From assembly GCA_050084985.1 (NCBI GenBank), contig JBITNC010000002.1, forward strand, positions 4,774,001-4,838,000: a DNA stretch of 64,000 bases, in the 5' to 3' direction. The translations under genes were made by a program, and so were the position numbers. The notes beneath the pieces were generated by a model. It was not told the DNA's origin and made no database searches. It was given only the letters and a program-made list of their open reading frames with translations. The DNA is from Nageia nagi. Taxonomy: Eukaryota; Pinophyta. This document shows positions 34,301-49,300 of the stretch, piece after piece (position 1 is the stretch's first letter; each line of letters begins with the position of its first letter).

Positions 34301-37300
34301 TGCAAACTATCAAAAGCCTTGATATTAATAATCCCTGAATGGACAAAAGAGTTCCATGTACATGTTGACGCAAGTATTCAAGCAATCAATGCTGTCCTTG
34401 CCCAACCTGGCGAAGGTAACATCGATTATCTAATTTATTTCGTCAACTGAAAGATGGTAGATACAAAGAAAAACTATACTATCATGGAGCAAGAAGCACT
34501 AGCTATTTGAGATTTGAAGTGTGGTGATATTTGATTTCACCAGAAAAGTTTGGAAGTTGCACATGATTTTGCAAGATTTCTTTTGATTTTACTACTTACT
34601 CTAGAATCCTTATATTTATTTAATTGAGAGATTGATCTATCTTCACTTTCACAATGTTCCTCCCAATTGATTAACAGCTTGTTTTACTAGGTTTTCTCCT
34701 TGGTACAAGGCAAACTCTCTTGGAAACAAAGGATGGAGGAAATACTTGGTTTCCTCGTTCAATCCCTTCAGCAGAAGATGAAGACTTCAATTACAGATTT
34801 AACTCCATAAGTTTTAAGGGGAAGGAAGGTTGGATTGTTGGAAAGCCAGCTATTTTACTCCATACTTTTGATTCTGGAGAAAGCTGGGAGCGCATACCTT
34901 TAAGCTCTCAGCTTCCTGGGGATCTGGTAAGGTATTTTTAGTTAATCATGAACTTTAATGCATGTTTTGTGTTCTTCTCACTACATTAACTTTTGATTGT
35001 ATATCCTTGTAGGTATATATTGAAGCAACTGGTGACAAAAGTGCTGAGATGGTGACCAACGAAGGGGCTATTTATGTAACTTCAAATAAAGGTTACAACT
35101 GGAAGGCTGCTGTGCAAGAAACTGTTTCTGCTACCTTAAACCGGTAGATTGCTACAGTTCAATAAAGTTCTGCATAATAAACTTCATCCACAGAGTTTGT
35201 CAGTGGAAAAAATGGATGCCATCTTTTTGCTAAGAATCGATCAATATACCTAGAAATTGGTAGCTGAGCTTGATTGTTCACTTAGATGTGCACATACATA
35301 TATATGGATAAGTAAATATGGTGAAATATGAAGATGTGTACAGGTTTGACATGGAATATTCTACTTTCCTGTTCCATCACACCTGTCCTCCTTGTTTTTC
35401 TATATTAGTCTTTATAAGGTGGCTAAAGCAGCCATGCCACAGTTCCTTGACTATGATGCTTGCTGCATGATATGCTACTTTTTATCCTTGCATACCCATT
35501 TCATTCCATAACATGTGGTCATATTCTTATCCGACACAACAGGTGGAAGTTAAAGTTGTAACTGTAAGCTGGTACCTATCTAATTTTGTAGATGTCTACT
35601 CTTGCAGCACAGTCTCAAGTGGTATTAGTGGTGCAAGTTACTATACCGGAACATTCAATACAGTTAATCGCTCTCCTAATGGTGATTATGTGGCTGTTTC
35701 AAGTCGTGGGAATTTCTATCTGACATGGGAGCCTGGTCAGGTGATACATTGTAACCCCTCTTTCTGTCTTTGTGTGTGTTACTCATGCTTGTGTGTGCAC
35801 TGTGCACATACACAATATCTATCATTTAGTTCTTTCTAGTTCCAGTTCGTTGAATTGACAGAAGATGGATCTAGCTGGCATGGACATGCTTACAAATACA
35901 CACCTAATTCTTGTTTTTGAATTCACAGAAAATCTATGCAGCTGACTCACCATACAGTTGATGTGGATCCCTGTAATTCACAGATGGCAGTATTATAGGT
36001 CATATGTGTTTTAAAGACATTGTTCAGCTTGTAGCAAAAGGTTTACTCTCATGTGTCCATAAGAAATAATTTTTAATAATACCCACGATTGACCAAAGTA
36101 GGCCAATGGTACTTGAAAATAGGTGCCTCAGAGCCAGAACCTGCAGGAAACTAAAGGGGCTTAAACTGTAGAAAAAGTCTAAAGCTAAAAAAACAACCAA
36201 GTCATACATAATAAATTAGGTAGATCATAATAAGAGATTACGGAACAAATATATTCAAACAACATATTGCAACCAAAATCTTTGCACAGCAAAATTGGAT
36301 GTAATCACTGCTGAAGTGCTGGGTGTTAGGAGAAGCATGATCATCACTGATTACTCCAGAAGACTGGATACATGATCAGATGATACTCATAGGGGGAGGC
36401 CAGGTATGATTGCATCTGGTTGTGCACTCCCAAAAGGCTGAACAGCCTGGTATCTCAAAGCTCTCCTACCATTTATGGTGAGTCTTTAGAGGATGATATG
36501 TAGCTCATGATGTGTTTCTGCCCTGGCCTATCTTGTGAGCCAAGAGAAGAAGTTGCCATAGGACACTGATGAGCAACAGGTCCCTCTACCTCAGGTCGTA
36601 CTTTGGGAAAGAAGGAGATCACAAAGGTCCAAAGTGCTTATATAAAGGGTAAGACATATAGAATAAAAAAATGGTTTTTTGAAAATATGGTACAGGGCTA
36701 AATATGTAAAAATTACAAAAAACAGTCAAAGTACGGTGAATATGAAAAACATTTGCAGATTTTAAAATTCGTGAATACGGAAAAACGCTAAAAAAATGGT
36801 AAAAAAAACAGAAAATACAGAAAAAGTTCATGACAAAAAAAATTGGCAAATTTGGGGAAACAAGGAACAAAAGATGGGAAAAAAAACATAAAATACGGCA
36901 AGTACAACGAGCTTTTATGCATGTTTTTTTGTGTTTTTTGGCGATTTAAATGCCAAATACGGAAAGTACGACCACTTTTCCTTCATATTTTCAACTTTTT
37001 TCGCTAAGAAAAAAATGGCATGTTTGGCATTTTTTGAAGAAAAATACAGTTTTTTTCTTTTCTTTCAAAAGACTGCAAAAACAGCATTTTTTACGTTTGA
37101 ATGGAATTTTTTTATTCTATGGTAAGACGTTGATAAGAAGACTTCTAGATAGGATTGGATTCGACTCCAAACCACTCCATTTTTGTTATCTTTGTTTGTA
37201 AAGCTAGTCTGAGCTTGCCATTGATAGTATATTCAAGTTTTGTCAAATAATACTCTCTTTAGGCAGCAGACTGTTTTTTCTTAATTTTTTTATGGTTATT

Positions 37301-40300
37301 AGGCCCTTTAGAAACTTTGATACTTGCATTGTGACTCTGCTGTTTATTGATTTTATGATATTTGGTCTCAAAATAATTAGAATGTGCTTACTCATCAAAA
37401 CAGCCTTTGGCTCCTATCGCTACATTTACCAGCAAACAATATGGCTATAACATCCTAATGATACTTTGTTCAAAGTTAGGATTTTTCATAGATGGGCACA
37501 TTTACTTGGACAAAGTGGAGTATTTGACCCTGGAGGTAAGAAAGAAAAGAAGAAACAAACAAGTAACATTTATTTGCAGCTGATATTAGCTGAACTGATC
37601 TTCACTCTCTCTTAGAGCATGTTTACCTTCCAGATTTTGTTCTTTATTTTTATTTGAGCATTCTTTACTCTGATTTTTTAGTGTTAAATATGGACTGTAG
37701 ATCCCTCACATCTCATCTTGTGTGTCGTCAATGTTTTCTTACAACCTCACAAGTAATGGTTGTGTTATTACAATGACAAACGTCTATTCTTCTGGTCTTT
37801 GTATTCTTGAGAGCTTTAATCACTGCTTTCTGTTATATTACATTTCTTTCTTCATTATTATGAAAAAGAAAGTCCGTGTAATGATTTCCTTTGATGGTTC
37901 ATCTTGATGTAAATCATTTATATTGAAGGTTTTCTAATTTGTAGTTTCAAAAATGGTTTGCAGCCATATTGGACCCCTCACAACAGAACTAGCGCTCGGA
38001 GGATACAGAGCATGGGTTGGCGGGCTGATGGTGGACTGTGGCTTGTTGTACGTGGTGGTGGTCTCTACCTTAGCAGAGGCACTGGGGTAATTCAAAATGC
38101 TAGCATTCAAATTTGAAGCATCTACATTTTCTACACTAACAGAAAGGAAAAAAGTGTGTGTATATATATATATGAATGAAATCGAATATCCATTAGTGAT
38201 ATGAAATCCAAAATTCAAGAATTTAATAGTCAAAGTCAAATAAGTAGGGTGATATGAAATCGAAAATCCGTTAGTGATTATTGATATACATGGAAAGTAG
38301 GACAGAACAGCAAGGAGCATATAATGTGTAGCAAAATAATCTCATGATCATATGATCATCATCATTCTCATCATTCACTAAGAAATTCTGTTGTTCTTCA
38401 TCTAATAACTGTTAATGTTTTTTGCCATAGCATGTTTTAGGCACAATTTTCAATCCTTTCTTAATTATTATGTAAAGTATTATTGTTTTATGTTGCCATA
38501 AGCACAGTTTTCAGTCCTCTGTTGATTCTTAGCTTATTAACGATTGGATTTTTCAGCATTTGCGTAAAGATTCAGTTATTGATTGTAATCTTTGATGGAT
38601 TTATATTTTTATCTCTTTAATAATAGCTAGTTTACTGATAATATCTTTGTCTGCATGCTATTTGTTGAATTATCTCCTAACTCATCCCATGTTTTTTATC
38701 TGCATCTTTTTTTATCAAACCATCCTATTGCATAACCTTATAATGTTCTCAAAAACATTTTATTTCTTGTTTATCATGCATAATATGATTGGCTGCCCAA
38801 TAATATTCCTAGTTTAAAATTTAAATAGTACTTTAATGTAACTTATGTTTTTCTCACTGTTGAATTTGCTTAGTGCTTGCATCAAATAAGTTTTTCTTCG
38901 TCTTTCTCATTTTAATGCATGCTTGAGAATTAAAATTTATGGTTTTTGGGTGGCATTTATACATGTTCAAGAGAAAGCTTTTTATTCCTGCAAGTATAAA
39001 CAATCAAACCCTTTGCTCTCTCAGCAGCTAGACTTGTTTCATGCCCTGTAAATGATCCCTCATCACATGTTAATATTCCAGGTAGTGTAGAGACTGCTAG
39101 ATTCTTACTTCAGAGAATGGTATTTGACTTATGTCAATGTCTTGGACATCATGTTTCCTCTACACCTGAACTAATAGTACTTCCCAAACTTTATGCACAC
39201 ACACCGCTGTCTTCGTCTCCCAAAGATATTTGTCTTATGGTGCTGGTTGATTCGTTCCATCCAAGAAGTTGTAGATGCAAATGGATTTAGACCTTGTGGA
39301 CTGTCTTTCACCTTCAATTATGTTAGTACATTGATTGATTTGAGAAATGATTTCAAGCATCTTGTTCAGTCTGTACTAGTCTAGTTCACAGGCTTCAAAG
39401 AATTTGCATTGCATATGGTTTTTGACATTTTGTTACCATCTCTTTGTGTAATGCCACTAAGTCTGGACATGTCATCACTTTGCACTAGAATATAGGTTGA
39501 GAGAGGTGCTAGTCCTTTGCCCAACTGTTATAAGCCTGTTCCCGTGGTGTTTTAAACTAGGTTTACAGTTTTACTATGTTTTATTTCATTGATCTCACTT
39601 CTGAACTTTACATTTTTTTCTATGAAATCCACACTTTTATATGTGAAATAGAAAGTCTTTCAGCTGGTAATGACTATTAATAAATGAAATGAATTATACT
39701 ACACCTTCATTCTATAAATATTGTTAACCTAACTTGCAATGTTTATCATTTTCAACAACAAAAAATTCAGTCCTGAGCTTAAGTATTCTTTGCTATATAG
39801 TATAGTATTACATGATGCAGAATGTTATGGTTTGACATATTTACTGGAGCATGTAGCTACTAGTTAGTTGATTCATGGTTCCAAATCTCTTGATTTTATT
39901 TATATTTTAACAAAATACTTGAGTCTGTTGGTAGAATGATGAGTGAAGGATAATTTATTTGTTTTTACAACCCAGATCACTGAAGAGTTTGAAGAAGTAC
40001 CAGTTGCCAGTAGGGGATTTGGGATTCTCGATGTTGGATATCGTTCAAAGGTAGAAAGTTTTGCTTATTGTACTGATCTTAATTACAGAATTTATACTAA
40101 TAAGGATTTCATTTTTGAGCATACTAGTTGGAACTTGCAAGTTCCTTCTATAACTTGATTTTTCATTTTTGTACATCTTCAATTGTTATTCAGTTAATAA
40201 TTCAGTCATTCAGGTTGTTATTGTCTGTATTTGGTCTTTATGCTTTAGGTCATCTCCATTCCTTGGGAAGTATAAGTATGCCAACTTTATATGAACCAGA

Positions 40301-43300
40301 ACAAACCTACAAAAGATTTTTGTTTGATGGTTTTAAGAAAGTGATCATTAAAACCTTTTTGGAATCATTGTCCAATCAACATTTTTAGTAAAACAAGTTG
40401 TTCATTCTAGAAAGATACATTTTTCTCATCCACTTATGAGGATAGCTGTGAAGTCTATTATAACAGGTTTTGTCAATAAATATTAATATAGGTCAAGACT
40501 CGACAAGATTTAATAGTCTTAAGTTCCTAATTGTAAGTGGTTTGGGACAATCTGATGGGGTATGAACTTTTATTGATATCCAGGGGTAAACAAAATACGT
40601 CAGTGGGACTCTATAAGAATGATTGAGTGCAAAGCATTAGGAAGACCAGAAGGGGGATTCAAACCAAAACTAAAAAAGCCAGACGTATAACTAACAAAGC
40701 TAATCTAAAGCAAAATAAAAGATGTGCTAGAGCAACATGCTGCATTTCAAAAAGCTGGATCTAGGATTTATTGATATCAAGTTGTTTAATGTCAAAAGTA
40801 TTATCATCACCAGTTACTTCAAAATAATTGATATAAAATGTGATGGAGTGACGAATATTGAAATCCCATAGTTAGGTAATACTTGGATGGCATACACTTG
40901 GAAATGTGGAAATTTTCGTACTCTCCGAGGCCAATGAGCCTCTGCGTTAAGAATTTGTTATATATGTTTGTTTAGGTTGTGTTTGTGAGGGGATGTTGAA
41001 CTTATGACATTGATGGATTCCTCCTGCTGTGTAAACGTAAAAGCTTGAGCAATTGTTTGTCAAGGAAGATAGACCTCATTGATATGTTGTCTCCAATCTA
41101 GGCATCAACTATCAATACCATCAAATGACCATTTGGGGATTCCATTGGTGGAGACAAGATGAAGGGAGATGATTAACCTAATGGTTCCAAAGATATCTTG
41201 TGGGGATTGATGCCGAGAATACTTTCTTCTTGAAAGTATGGAGCCAAACAACTTTGGTTAGAGAAGTGAAAGGAAGTGGGCAAAGACTAGCCAAAATCCA
41301 ATAGTACTATCTTGGAATCTCATACATTATGAGGCACCTAAATATGAGATTTCTTTAATTCCCACCTCTTGAAGGAAGCAAAGGTGACATGTCATTTGAT
41401 GATGGTTTATCTAAACATTTTATCTATGTTGGACAGTAGCATACAAAATATTGGAGCATGGGATCAGCCTACAAAGACCTCTACTAGAGTGGAACATTAA
41501 GTGAAATATTTCCTAACTCACATGAGTTAGTAGATTTCATATATGCTCAAGAGAAGATGACGAAGATGGCACTTCACATATTAACATACATGACTCTTGA
41601 AGATTTGAAGATCAAGACAAGCCATAGCCCGGAAAGGAAGATTGCTCTGAGATCAACAATTAAAGATGAAGATGAATGTAAAGAAAAGAAAGAGTTGGCT
41701 ACTGCAATTGTACCTTTGAATTCCTTGGTGTCAAGCAGTTTAAGAGGAGTGGATTTGTAATTTCCAAAATTAAGGCGCACAAAGTGGGATGCTCCTCTTC
41801 ATTATAATTTTCTAGCAATTAAGAATGTTTTATTATTTTTGTAAAAGTCCGGTGTTGGTGGGACACACAAAAATTATATTTCCAGCCTATGATGTTGGAC
41901 GCCTCATTCTTGGGTGCAAAAATTAGAAATTGAGCACTCCAAGGGTAGATGTCACACCGCTAGGTGTGCTAAGTCATTTAAAGTAAATTAGTTGTCTTTA
42001 TAATTTATTAATATTTGTGGATCATATTTGTAATTTGAGGACCTTGTTTACTCCTCAAAGGTGGATGCCTAATATAGGAAGTGTAATTAAGTAAGTAGGT
42101 GTGATTTTATGTCTAAGTTGGGTTGGCCAAACACAAATTAGAATAAGGCTTCTCCAAAGTGCAATATATAAGGGAGATGAGCGCATGACTTGAAGACATG
42201 CCTTGATATCTTTAAACCCCCTTTTTGGAGCTCATGCTTCTCTCTCAAAGGACTAAAACCCTGCAGAGAATCTCTTGGAAGGATGAAACATCTGAAGAGA
42301 AACCCCATCTTGCAGACGAAACCCTCAAGTTGGTATTTAGGTCCTTACACCTCATATATTCAGAAAATTAGCCTTGGAGCGGTTTGAGTGAAGATCCACT
42401 CTAGTCATTGAGCTTGGAATCTTGGAATCAATCTTAGTACCAAAAGTGAGACGTCTAGCTCAAGGAGTCAATTTGGTGAATTTTGGCATCTTTGAAGTGG
42501 TGAATCTAGCTCCTTGGTGAGATGTCACCCCTAGAAGATCATCTTGAGCTCTTTAAGATCATTCTATTGGTTTGTTTGGACATTTCAGAATTTATTGTAT
42601 TTATTGCATATATTTTGGCCTCATTAATTGGCCTTAATTTTGGAATATTGATTGCTTGAGTTATTTTTCTCTAATTTGAGGATTTAAAGCACTTGCATAA
42701 TGTGTCCTAATTTATGAGCCTGAGTTGAGTGCTTATGCAACTATGGGATGCTATCTTGATTTGATTCGGGAAGCACATATTTTGATTGGCAAGCTTGTGA
42801 GCTAAAAACTCAAATTCTTTTGTCTTTTACCTTCTAATTCTGTGTATTGGAAGGAATGATGAAGAAATCAATATATTGTCCCTCAATAGAAAATGTACGA
42901 GAATGATTAGGATAATAATGTGCAATCATGCATCGTAATTGCATGGTTTATTCATTTGGATAAGAATAATTGCATTTTTGGCCTATATTGTCTTTTTGAA
43001 TATCCATATTGATCGTTGGATCATAACCTTTTGTATGTGTTTGTGTGCATACATTAGTGGTTAATTGGATATAATATGAGTTCTGTATTCCTTTTCACTG
43101 TTGCTGCTTATCATTCTTGCCTGTCCGAGTTACATGCCACCAGGTCACCCTTGACTTACAAAACAAATGCTCTACGTGTGAATAGTGTCTTCAATGTTAA
43201 TTTTTCATATTATCAGGCAGGAAAGAGGAATTACAGGATTATTACTTGGTTGAGCTGATTTAGTTTTCCTTATAGCATTTTCAAGCAGAATGTTTTTCTT

Positions 43301-46300
43301 TATCATGGAGTTCTTTATATTCCATACCTAATTTAATTTCTAACACCTTGAAAAATATTATAATACGGAAAAGGGCCTACAATTATTTGAATAAGTGTAT
43401 ATAATATGTTCAATATGAATACTATAGTAAGACACCAAAACGCAAAACTCAAGAAGCAAACATTGCTTCTAGCATAGATTTCAGGCAGAATTAACTTTTC
43501 TTTAAAACGAGAAGAGTAAACTCTTATTTTATTTTTATTTTTGAAAATGAATGAATGCCTCCTAATTTATAAAGTTTTATCCCATCCTGGTATAATCTAC
43601 CCCCAAATAAATTCAATCTCTCCAAGGTGAGAAGCCAAATATTTGACAGTGTCACTTTCCAATTTTTGGGTGCATAAATTGTTAGGGCCCTAATATAATA
43701 ATTTCCTTGAAGATAGCCTAATACGCTTGTGGTATAGAGGCATATTGAATCCGAATTTTTTTATTTTCAATGACATTCTTTTTTCACAATTTAACAAATT
43801 AATATCTACATTGGAGCTATACCTTGAGTGTTTTAGCTCAAGTAAAGTTCTAAATTGGAAAATTAAAGAAACCACATTTATTTGTTGGTCTTAAATTCCT
43901 GCATCTTTGTAATATGATTTAACAAAATAAGATGGCAGGGAGAAGAGCTAATGTTTTTGTAAAACTTCTTTTGGAGTAGTGTCTTTTTATGAGCGAGGAA
44001 CTAATACATATATTTCGAAATGTAGGATGAAGCTTGGGCAGCTGGAGGCAGTGGCATACTGTTGAGGACAGTAAATGGTGGAAAGACGTGGACCCGTGAC
44101 AAGGCTGCAGACAGTATTGCTGCTAATCTTTATGATGTTAAGTGAGTTTTTAACAACTTGGGTCAATGAATGTTTTCAACATTTAATTTCTGTCCTACTC
44201 TCTTATATTGGTTCTTGTATTTTTCTCTTCAAACATTTATGTATATGTCATCTTAAGAGAGGAGCAAAAATGACATCAAAAAACATAAACATTTGGGTTA
44301 TTTTAAAGTGTTTCAAACAATTAATTTTAACTACAAATATCAATGCTAAACTGATGTGTTATGATTTGACAGAAGTTTATGAGTAAAAACCAAGGGTTTT
44401 TTATGGTGGATATCAATTAGATTGTCTGTAATTCACCATTTTATGGATAAGAGTAATTCACCAAACATATCTTTTAAGATAAAATTTAGAGTAATTATTC
44501 ATAAGTTCTTATATTTCAATGTAGAAAAACAGCTACAAGTAGTGAACCAAAGAACATCTTTCTGTCTAAGAGACCAATGGCAGAAAATATTGCACCAAAT
44601 ATTCCTTTGTGTTCCAAGATGAACCATAATTTTTCGTTATATCCTATGCTGGTTTAGCACTCATGGTGTTCCAATGAGTACATTTTGTTGCTTGGGGCTT
44701 CATTTATTAACAAAAATCATCAACTAGGTTAACGGCAACTGAAGGAACTCATCAGTTTTAGACATGAATTTTGTGAGACATGTCCACCCAAAACTAAAGT
44801 ACATGGAGATTATATTTCACAATAAAATATCTCATACACAAACAATGAACAAAAATGTGAAATCCAAGATAACCTCCTCAATCAACCTGAATAAAGTATC
44901 AACATTCTTTATTTCTGCTGCTGCATCCACAGATTTCAAGAACATAAGACCCCCCATGGAAGAACCAAACAGTTTATTAATGTTTTGTCCCTTCCATCAA
45001 TCCAACCATCACTCAAAATGCTATAGCCCTTCTTTTCCAAATCTTTCTCTTCTCATCAATAGTGAGTTTAATATCAGTTGTAGCCCCTCAAGTGGTGGGT
45101 CTTGAAGATCATGGTAGGTAGGTGCTTTGAATGATGCACTGTAAACTGAAATGGCATTCACCATATACTCCTAATATGGTGATCTCGCCACGTTGAATGG
45201 AATGTCAGAAAAGTACCAAAAATTGGCACATCTTTCTAGCTTCATGTATCTTGTCCTAGTTCCATGTAGTTGCCTCAAGGGAGGATTGGCTACCATGAGT
45301 GGAACAGGAGGCAAAATAATCATAACTTACAACACCTAATGCAGCTATAAAAGACCCTTGTCTAACCCTAAGGCCAATGCTGCTTGCGACCTCATCTGAA
45401 AAAACTGGAGGAGGAAGAGGTGGAACTGGAGGCCTTGCTATTTCTGTTTGTGATCTCTTCCTCACGTTTTTCTTTTTTTCAAAAGCTTCTAACAGTTCAT
45501 TGATTTCTTGTTACACTTCAAGCTTAACCTGATTGCACAAGCGGACATCATGGCCAGGGATTCTGGCAAGGTGATACTTCATTCTTTTTTGATCCCTTGA
45601 ATGCATGCATTGCAATAGCAACAAATGTTTGTGTTTTGTTTCGGACCTGGTTTGCAATGCTAAACAACAGGGTCTCATTGAAGTGAGTGTTTGAATTTTA
45701 TAACCGTACTGCTGCGAAGAAAAAAACTAATAAAAAAAGATGTACAACCTATGTTACTTGAAGTTTCAATGTTTCTATTGATTAAAAAACTATGTTTAGG
45801 TCCTTAGGAAACATATTTGCAAGACAAAAATGAATTTCAAACATTTTAGAGTGTTTACATACAAAACAGTAAAAAAAAAAACTTAAATGGAAGAACCTAA
45901 CAAACAACTCACAAACATTGTTGTTTTCTTGTTTGCCAGCCTTCTCCTCTTCTCGCCTTTGCACCAGAAGTGAAAATGAGAAAAGAAAGACTGTTTTTTT
46001 GTTTTAATAGTCAAATTTTCTTTTTTGCAGCTTGTCAAGTAATCGGAACAGACTTGGTGAGTAATGGTGCAAAAACGTTTAGTCGTGAGCCAAATGCGAG
46101 TTACTCACCGATTAACTCTTGATTACTCGGCTGGGAGTGCAAAACAATTTAGTCATGAGAAATGTGCGAGTTATTCATTTAGCTCCACTTGGTTTGCAAA
46201 TTGGCAGGTAAGCCGATTACTTGCCAAGTCTGGTAAATATGGGGTTTACATATGGCCATCCAATTTTAATTACCCTTTAGCACGAGAATCCTATAATTAT

Positions 46301-49300
46301 AATACAGGCTTTTCTTTGAATGAAATACAAAATGTCACTTTTTAATCTTAAACTAAACTTTGAAAGATCCTCCATTGTTGATCTAATAATAATTAGACAA
46401 TCAACGTGATTTTACCTCATATTGGAGTTGCAACCCTTTCAAAATCAAACCTCCACTAGGCTATTTGTTTGGATTGACATCAGCTCTTCATGAGCTATGC
46501 TCTTTAATTTGAAAGCCTAGGCCTCTTATGTTTAGAATGAAGTTATCTGAAGTCGATAGGGGTGGTCACCCAAATAATTACTTCATGGGCAAGATCCATT
46601 TAGAGGCTAAATTCCTTGTAAGTACGATGCCATGTGTTGTGCTCTAATTGGGAGCTGAGATTTTGTAAAGACCCAATTACAAAATCAAGTGCAAACAGCT
46701 CAAAATACACAAGTATACTCCAACGTCTGACCTAGGGCATCAACTTCAAGCATAAACAATACAATATTGCCAACGTTTGGCTAAGACTAGTAGAATGCAA
46801 TCTACAACCACTCACAATGCCAACGTTTGGCTACAACATGCATAAATGAACAACAATACCATAATGTTGCAATAATGGACAAGTACACAAGATAATATGA
46901 GATCCAAATGCCCAACGGTTTATAAATGATATAGAAATGATGCAGATACAATACCAAGCCACTAGGGTTGGAGGTTGGCCTCCAAGGAGCCAACTAGGGC
47001 ACAACATGTATCTCTCATTGTTGGATGGACGGATGATGAATGGGACAGTCTTGCTCCCTCAGAACTTGATTCCTCTTCACCAAAGGAGCCCTCCTCAAAT
47101 CCCGGCAACCACTGAAGGTAGAAGCTCAACCTCGGAATACCATCGGATGGGCTAGGGTGCTACACCGAAGTCGTAGACTAGATGCTACACCTAGGGATCT
47201 CGCTTAGCACTGCGCTAAGACTTCTGTTCTTTGGATGGTATAAGCAATAATCAATAATTCAACATATCCAGCAAATGAGGCTCCAAGGGTTAATATAGCT
47301 TTCTTGGATCTGGATTACACCTCAATGTCATCACCCAATTCCCTCAAGCCCCAATGTTGGAACCTGGGAGTCATTCCAAGTCCAACATGGGTATCTGGGC
47401 CTCCCCTATGCTCCAAGTGGGTCCATGCTTGGGTCTAGGAGGCATGTGTGAGCATCTAAGGGGGCAATGTGGGTGTCATGGGCCAACGTAGGGGTCTAGA
47501 AGTCTCCCCAAGGTTGGTGCATGTGTACAAGTGCTTCCAATCTCAATGTTGGGGCATTAAGTGTTCATCCATCCACTTAAGTGCTAAATAGACCTTGGGA
47601 TTCCCACAATCATAAATCGAGATCTCCAAGTACATTAAAACACCTAATCTACACTTGGGAGGGAGATGTCTGAAGGATTTGAACTAGATCTAAACAAATC
47701 CTCTAGGACCTTAGACTAGGAAACTCAAGTGTACACATCTATAATTCTAAGAACATCATTCACACAATATGACACCAATATAATGTGGTTCCTCCCTCCT
47801 TGGGAGTACATCCACAACTAGTTCTCTTATTCTCAAATCTATGTCTCTCTTACAACTATTCTCTAGCTCTCTCCTACACAACCAAGTAGAGTAATCTTAC
47901 TCAAAACTTAGATATGTTTACATGAGGAGAGGCCCTCTATTTATAGGTTGAGAGCACCTCCCTAACCTTCCTTTAACCCAAGGGTAAGGTTAGGGTTACA
48001 TTAAATGTACCACCAAACTTCAACCTACCAACTAACTCCTTTGGTAAAGTCAAAGTCTATACATTAAAGAATTCTATTAATCATTTAAGGTATCTACATA
48101 CCCTTAAGTGATTAATTGAATTTACAAGGAGTCTAGATATTCACAATATTTCATTACAAATTCTAACACTCCCCCTTAATGCAATATTGGGATAGAGCGT
48201 AGAAGAGAGAAGAGAGAGAGTAAGAGAGAGTTCTCCTCCATAGAGATACAAGTGGAGATGAGAACTTTTACATATTTTTGAGAATCTTTTTGAGAACTAG
48301 TATGAGACTCACTACATTACCATTTGACAAAAATGGTTTACAATACAATCATTAACCACAACTGGTTTCACTGTACATAGTAGTCGATCAACTTTAAGCT
48401 GACATGTGAGTCTCCATGAGCTTGCTTTCACAAGGTGAGTAACCTGCATTTCTAAAGAAGATCCTGCATGCTACAAGCAACTCATGAACAAAATCAGTTA
48501 GATGCATCATATATTCAAATAAGAGAATCAAATAATGTCATCTTATAAATAACTGATCAATGGTGCACTATAAGCCATCACAGAGATGCCAAGCCATTAC
48601 TCATAGTCACCTGTTGTATATAGACATGTGTTGATTTTAAAAATAGAGCATAAAATTGTACAACGAGTTTCTCACGCAGAGCAAACTCACCACGGAGGTA
48701 TAGAATGTACAACAAGTTCGTCACGCAGAGCGAACTTACCACGGAGGTATATTAATTTATATGCTCAAAAATTGTACAACGAGTTTCTCACGCAGAGCAA
48801 ACTCACCACGGAGGTATAGAGCATAAAAATTGTACAACGAGTTTCTCACGCAGAGCAAACTCACCACGGAGGTATAGAATGTACAACAGTTCGTCACGCA
48901 GAGCGAACTTACCACGGAGGTATATTAATTATATGCTCAAAATTTGTACAACAAGTTTCTCACGCAGAGCAAACTTACCACTGAGGTATAAAATAATCAA
49001 CACTCTATAACAACAATTGTACAACAAGTTTGTCACGCAGAGCAAACTTACCACGGAGGTCTAGAATGTACAATCAAAAAAGGCCTCTTAGAGGTGAAGT
49101 TGTCATCACTAACAAAAGTTTAAACTTCACTCCCCCTTGAGGGCAACTTCACCAACCCGAGAGAATCCCTAAGCTTGCAGAACTGAGCTTCAGGAAGGGG
49201 CTTGGTGAACAAATCAGCGGAGTTTTCAGTAGATGGACAATACTGCAAGTGTATGATGTCATCTAGAACCTTCTCCCTGATAAAATGAGCTTGGATTTCA

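Larger units (their letters stand above)
31600..34540 (+). mobile_element. Decayed Ty3/gypsy element in HCF136 intron 1
   Basis: + strand, same direction as HCF136. It starts with broken gag-like text ([19 protein letters not shown] at about 31710), followed by a long acidic frame (32102-33362) and gypsy RT to RNase H (33420-34530). Stops and frameshifts are scattered through RT. No LTRs, primer site or target duplication found, so the outer limits are unknown. Confidence 0.75.

Noticed and set aside
46064-46345. 93-codon frame in intron 7
   Set aside because: Built from a short imperfect duplication; no homology seen and no splice context.
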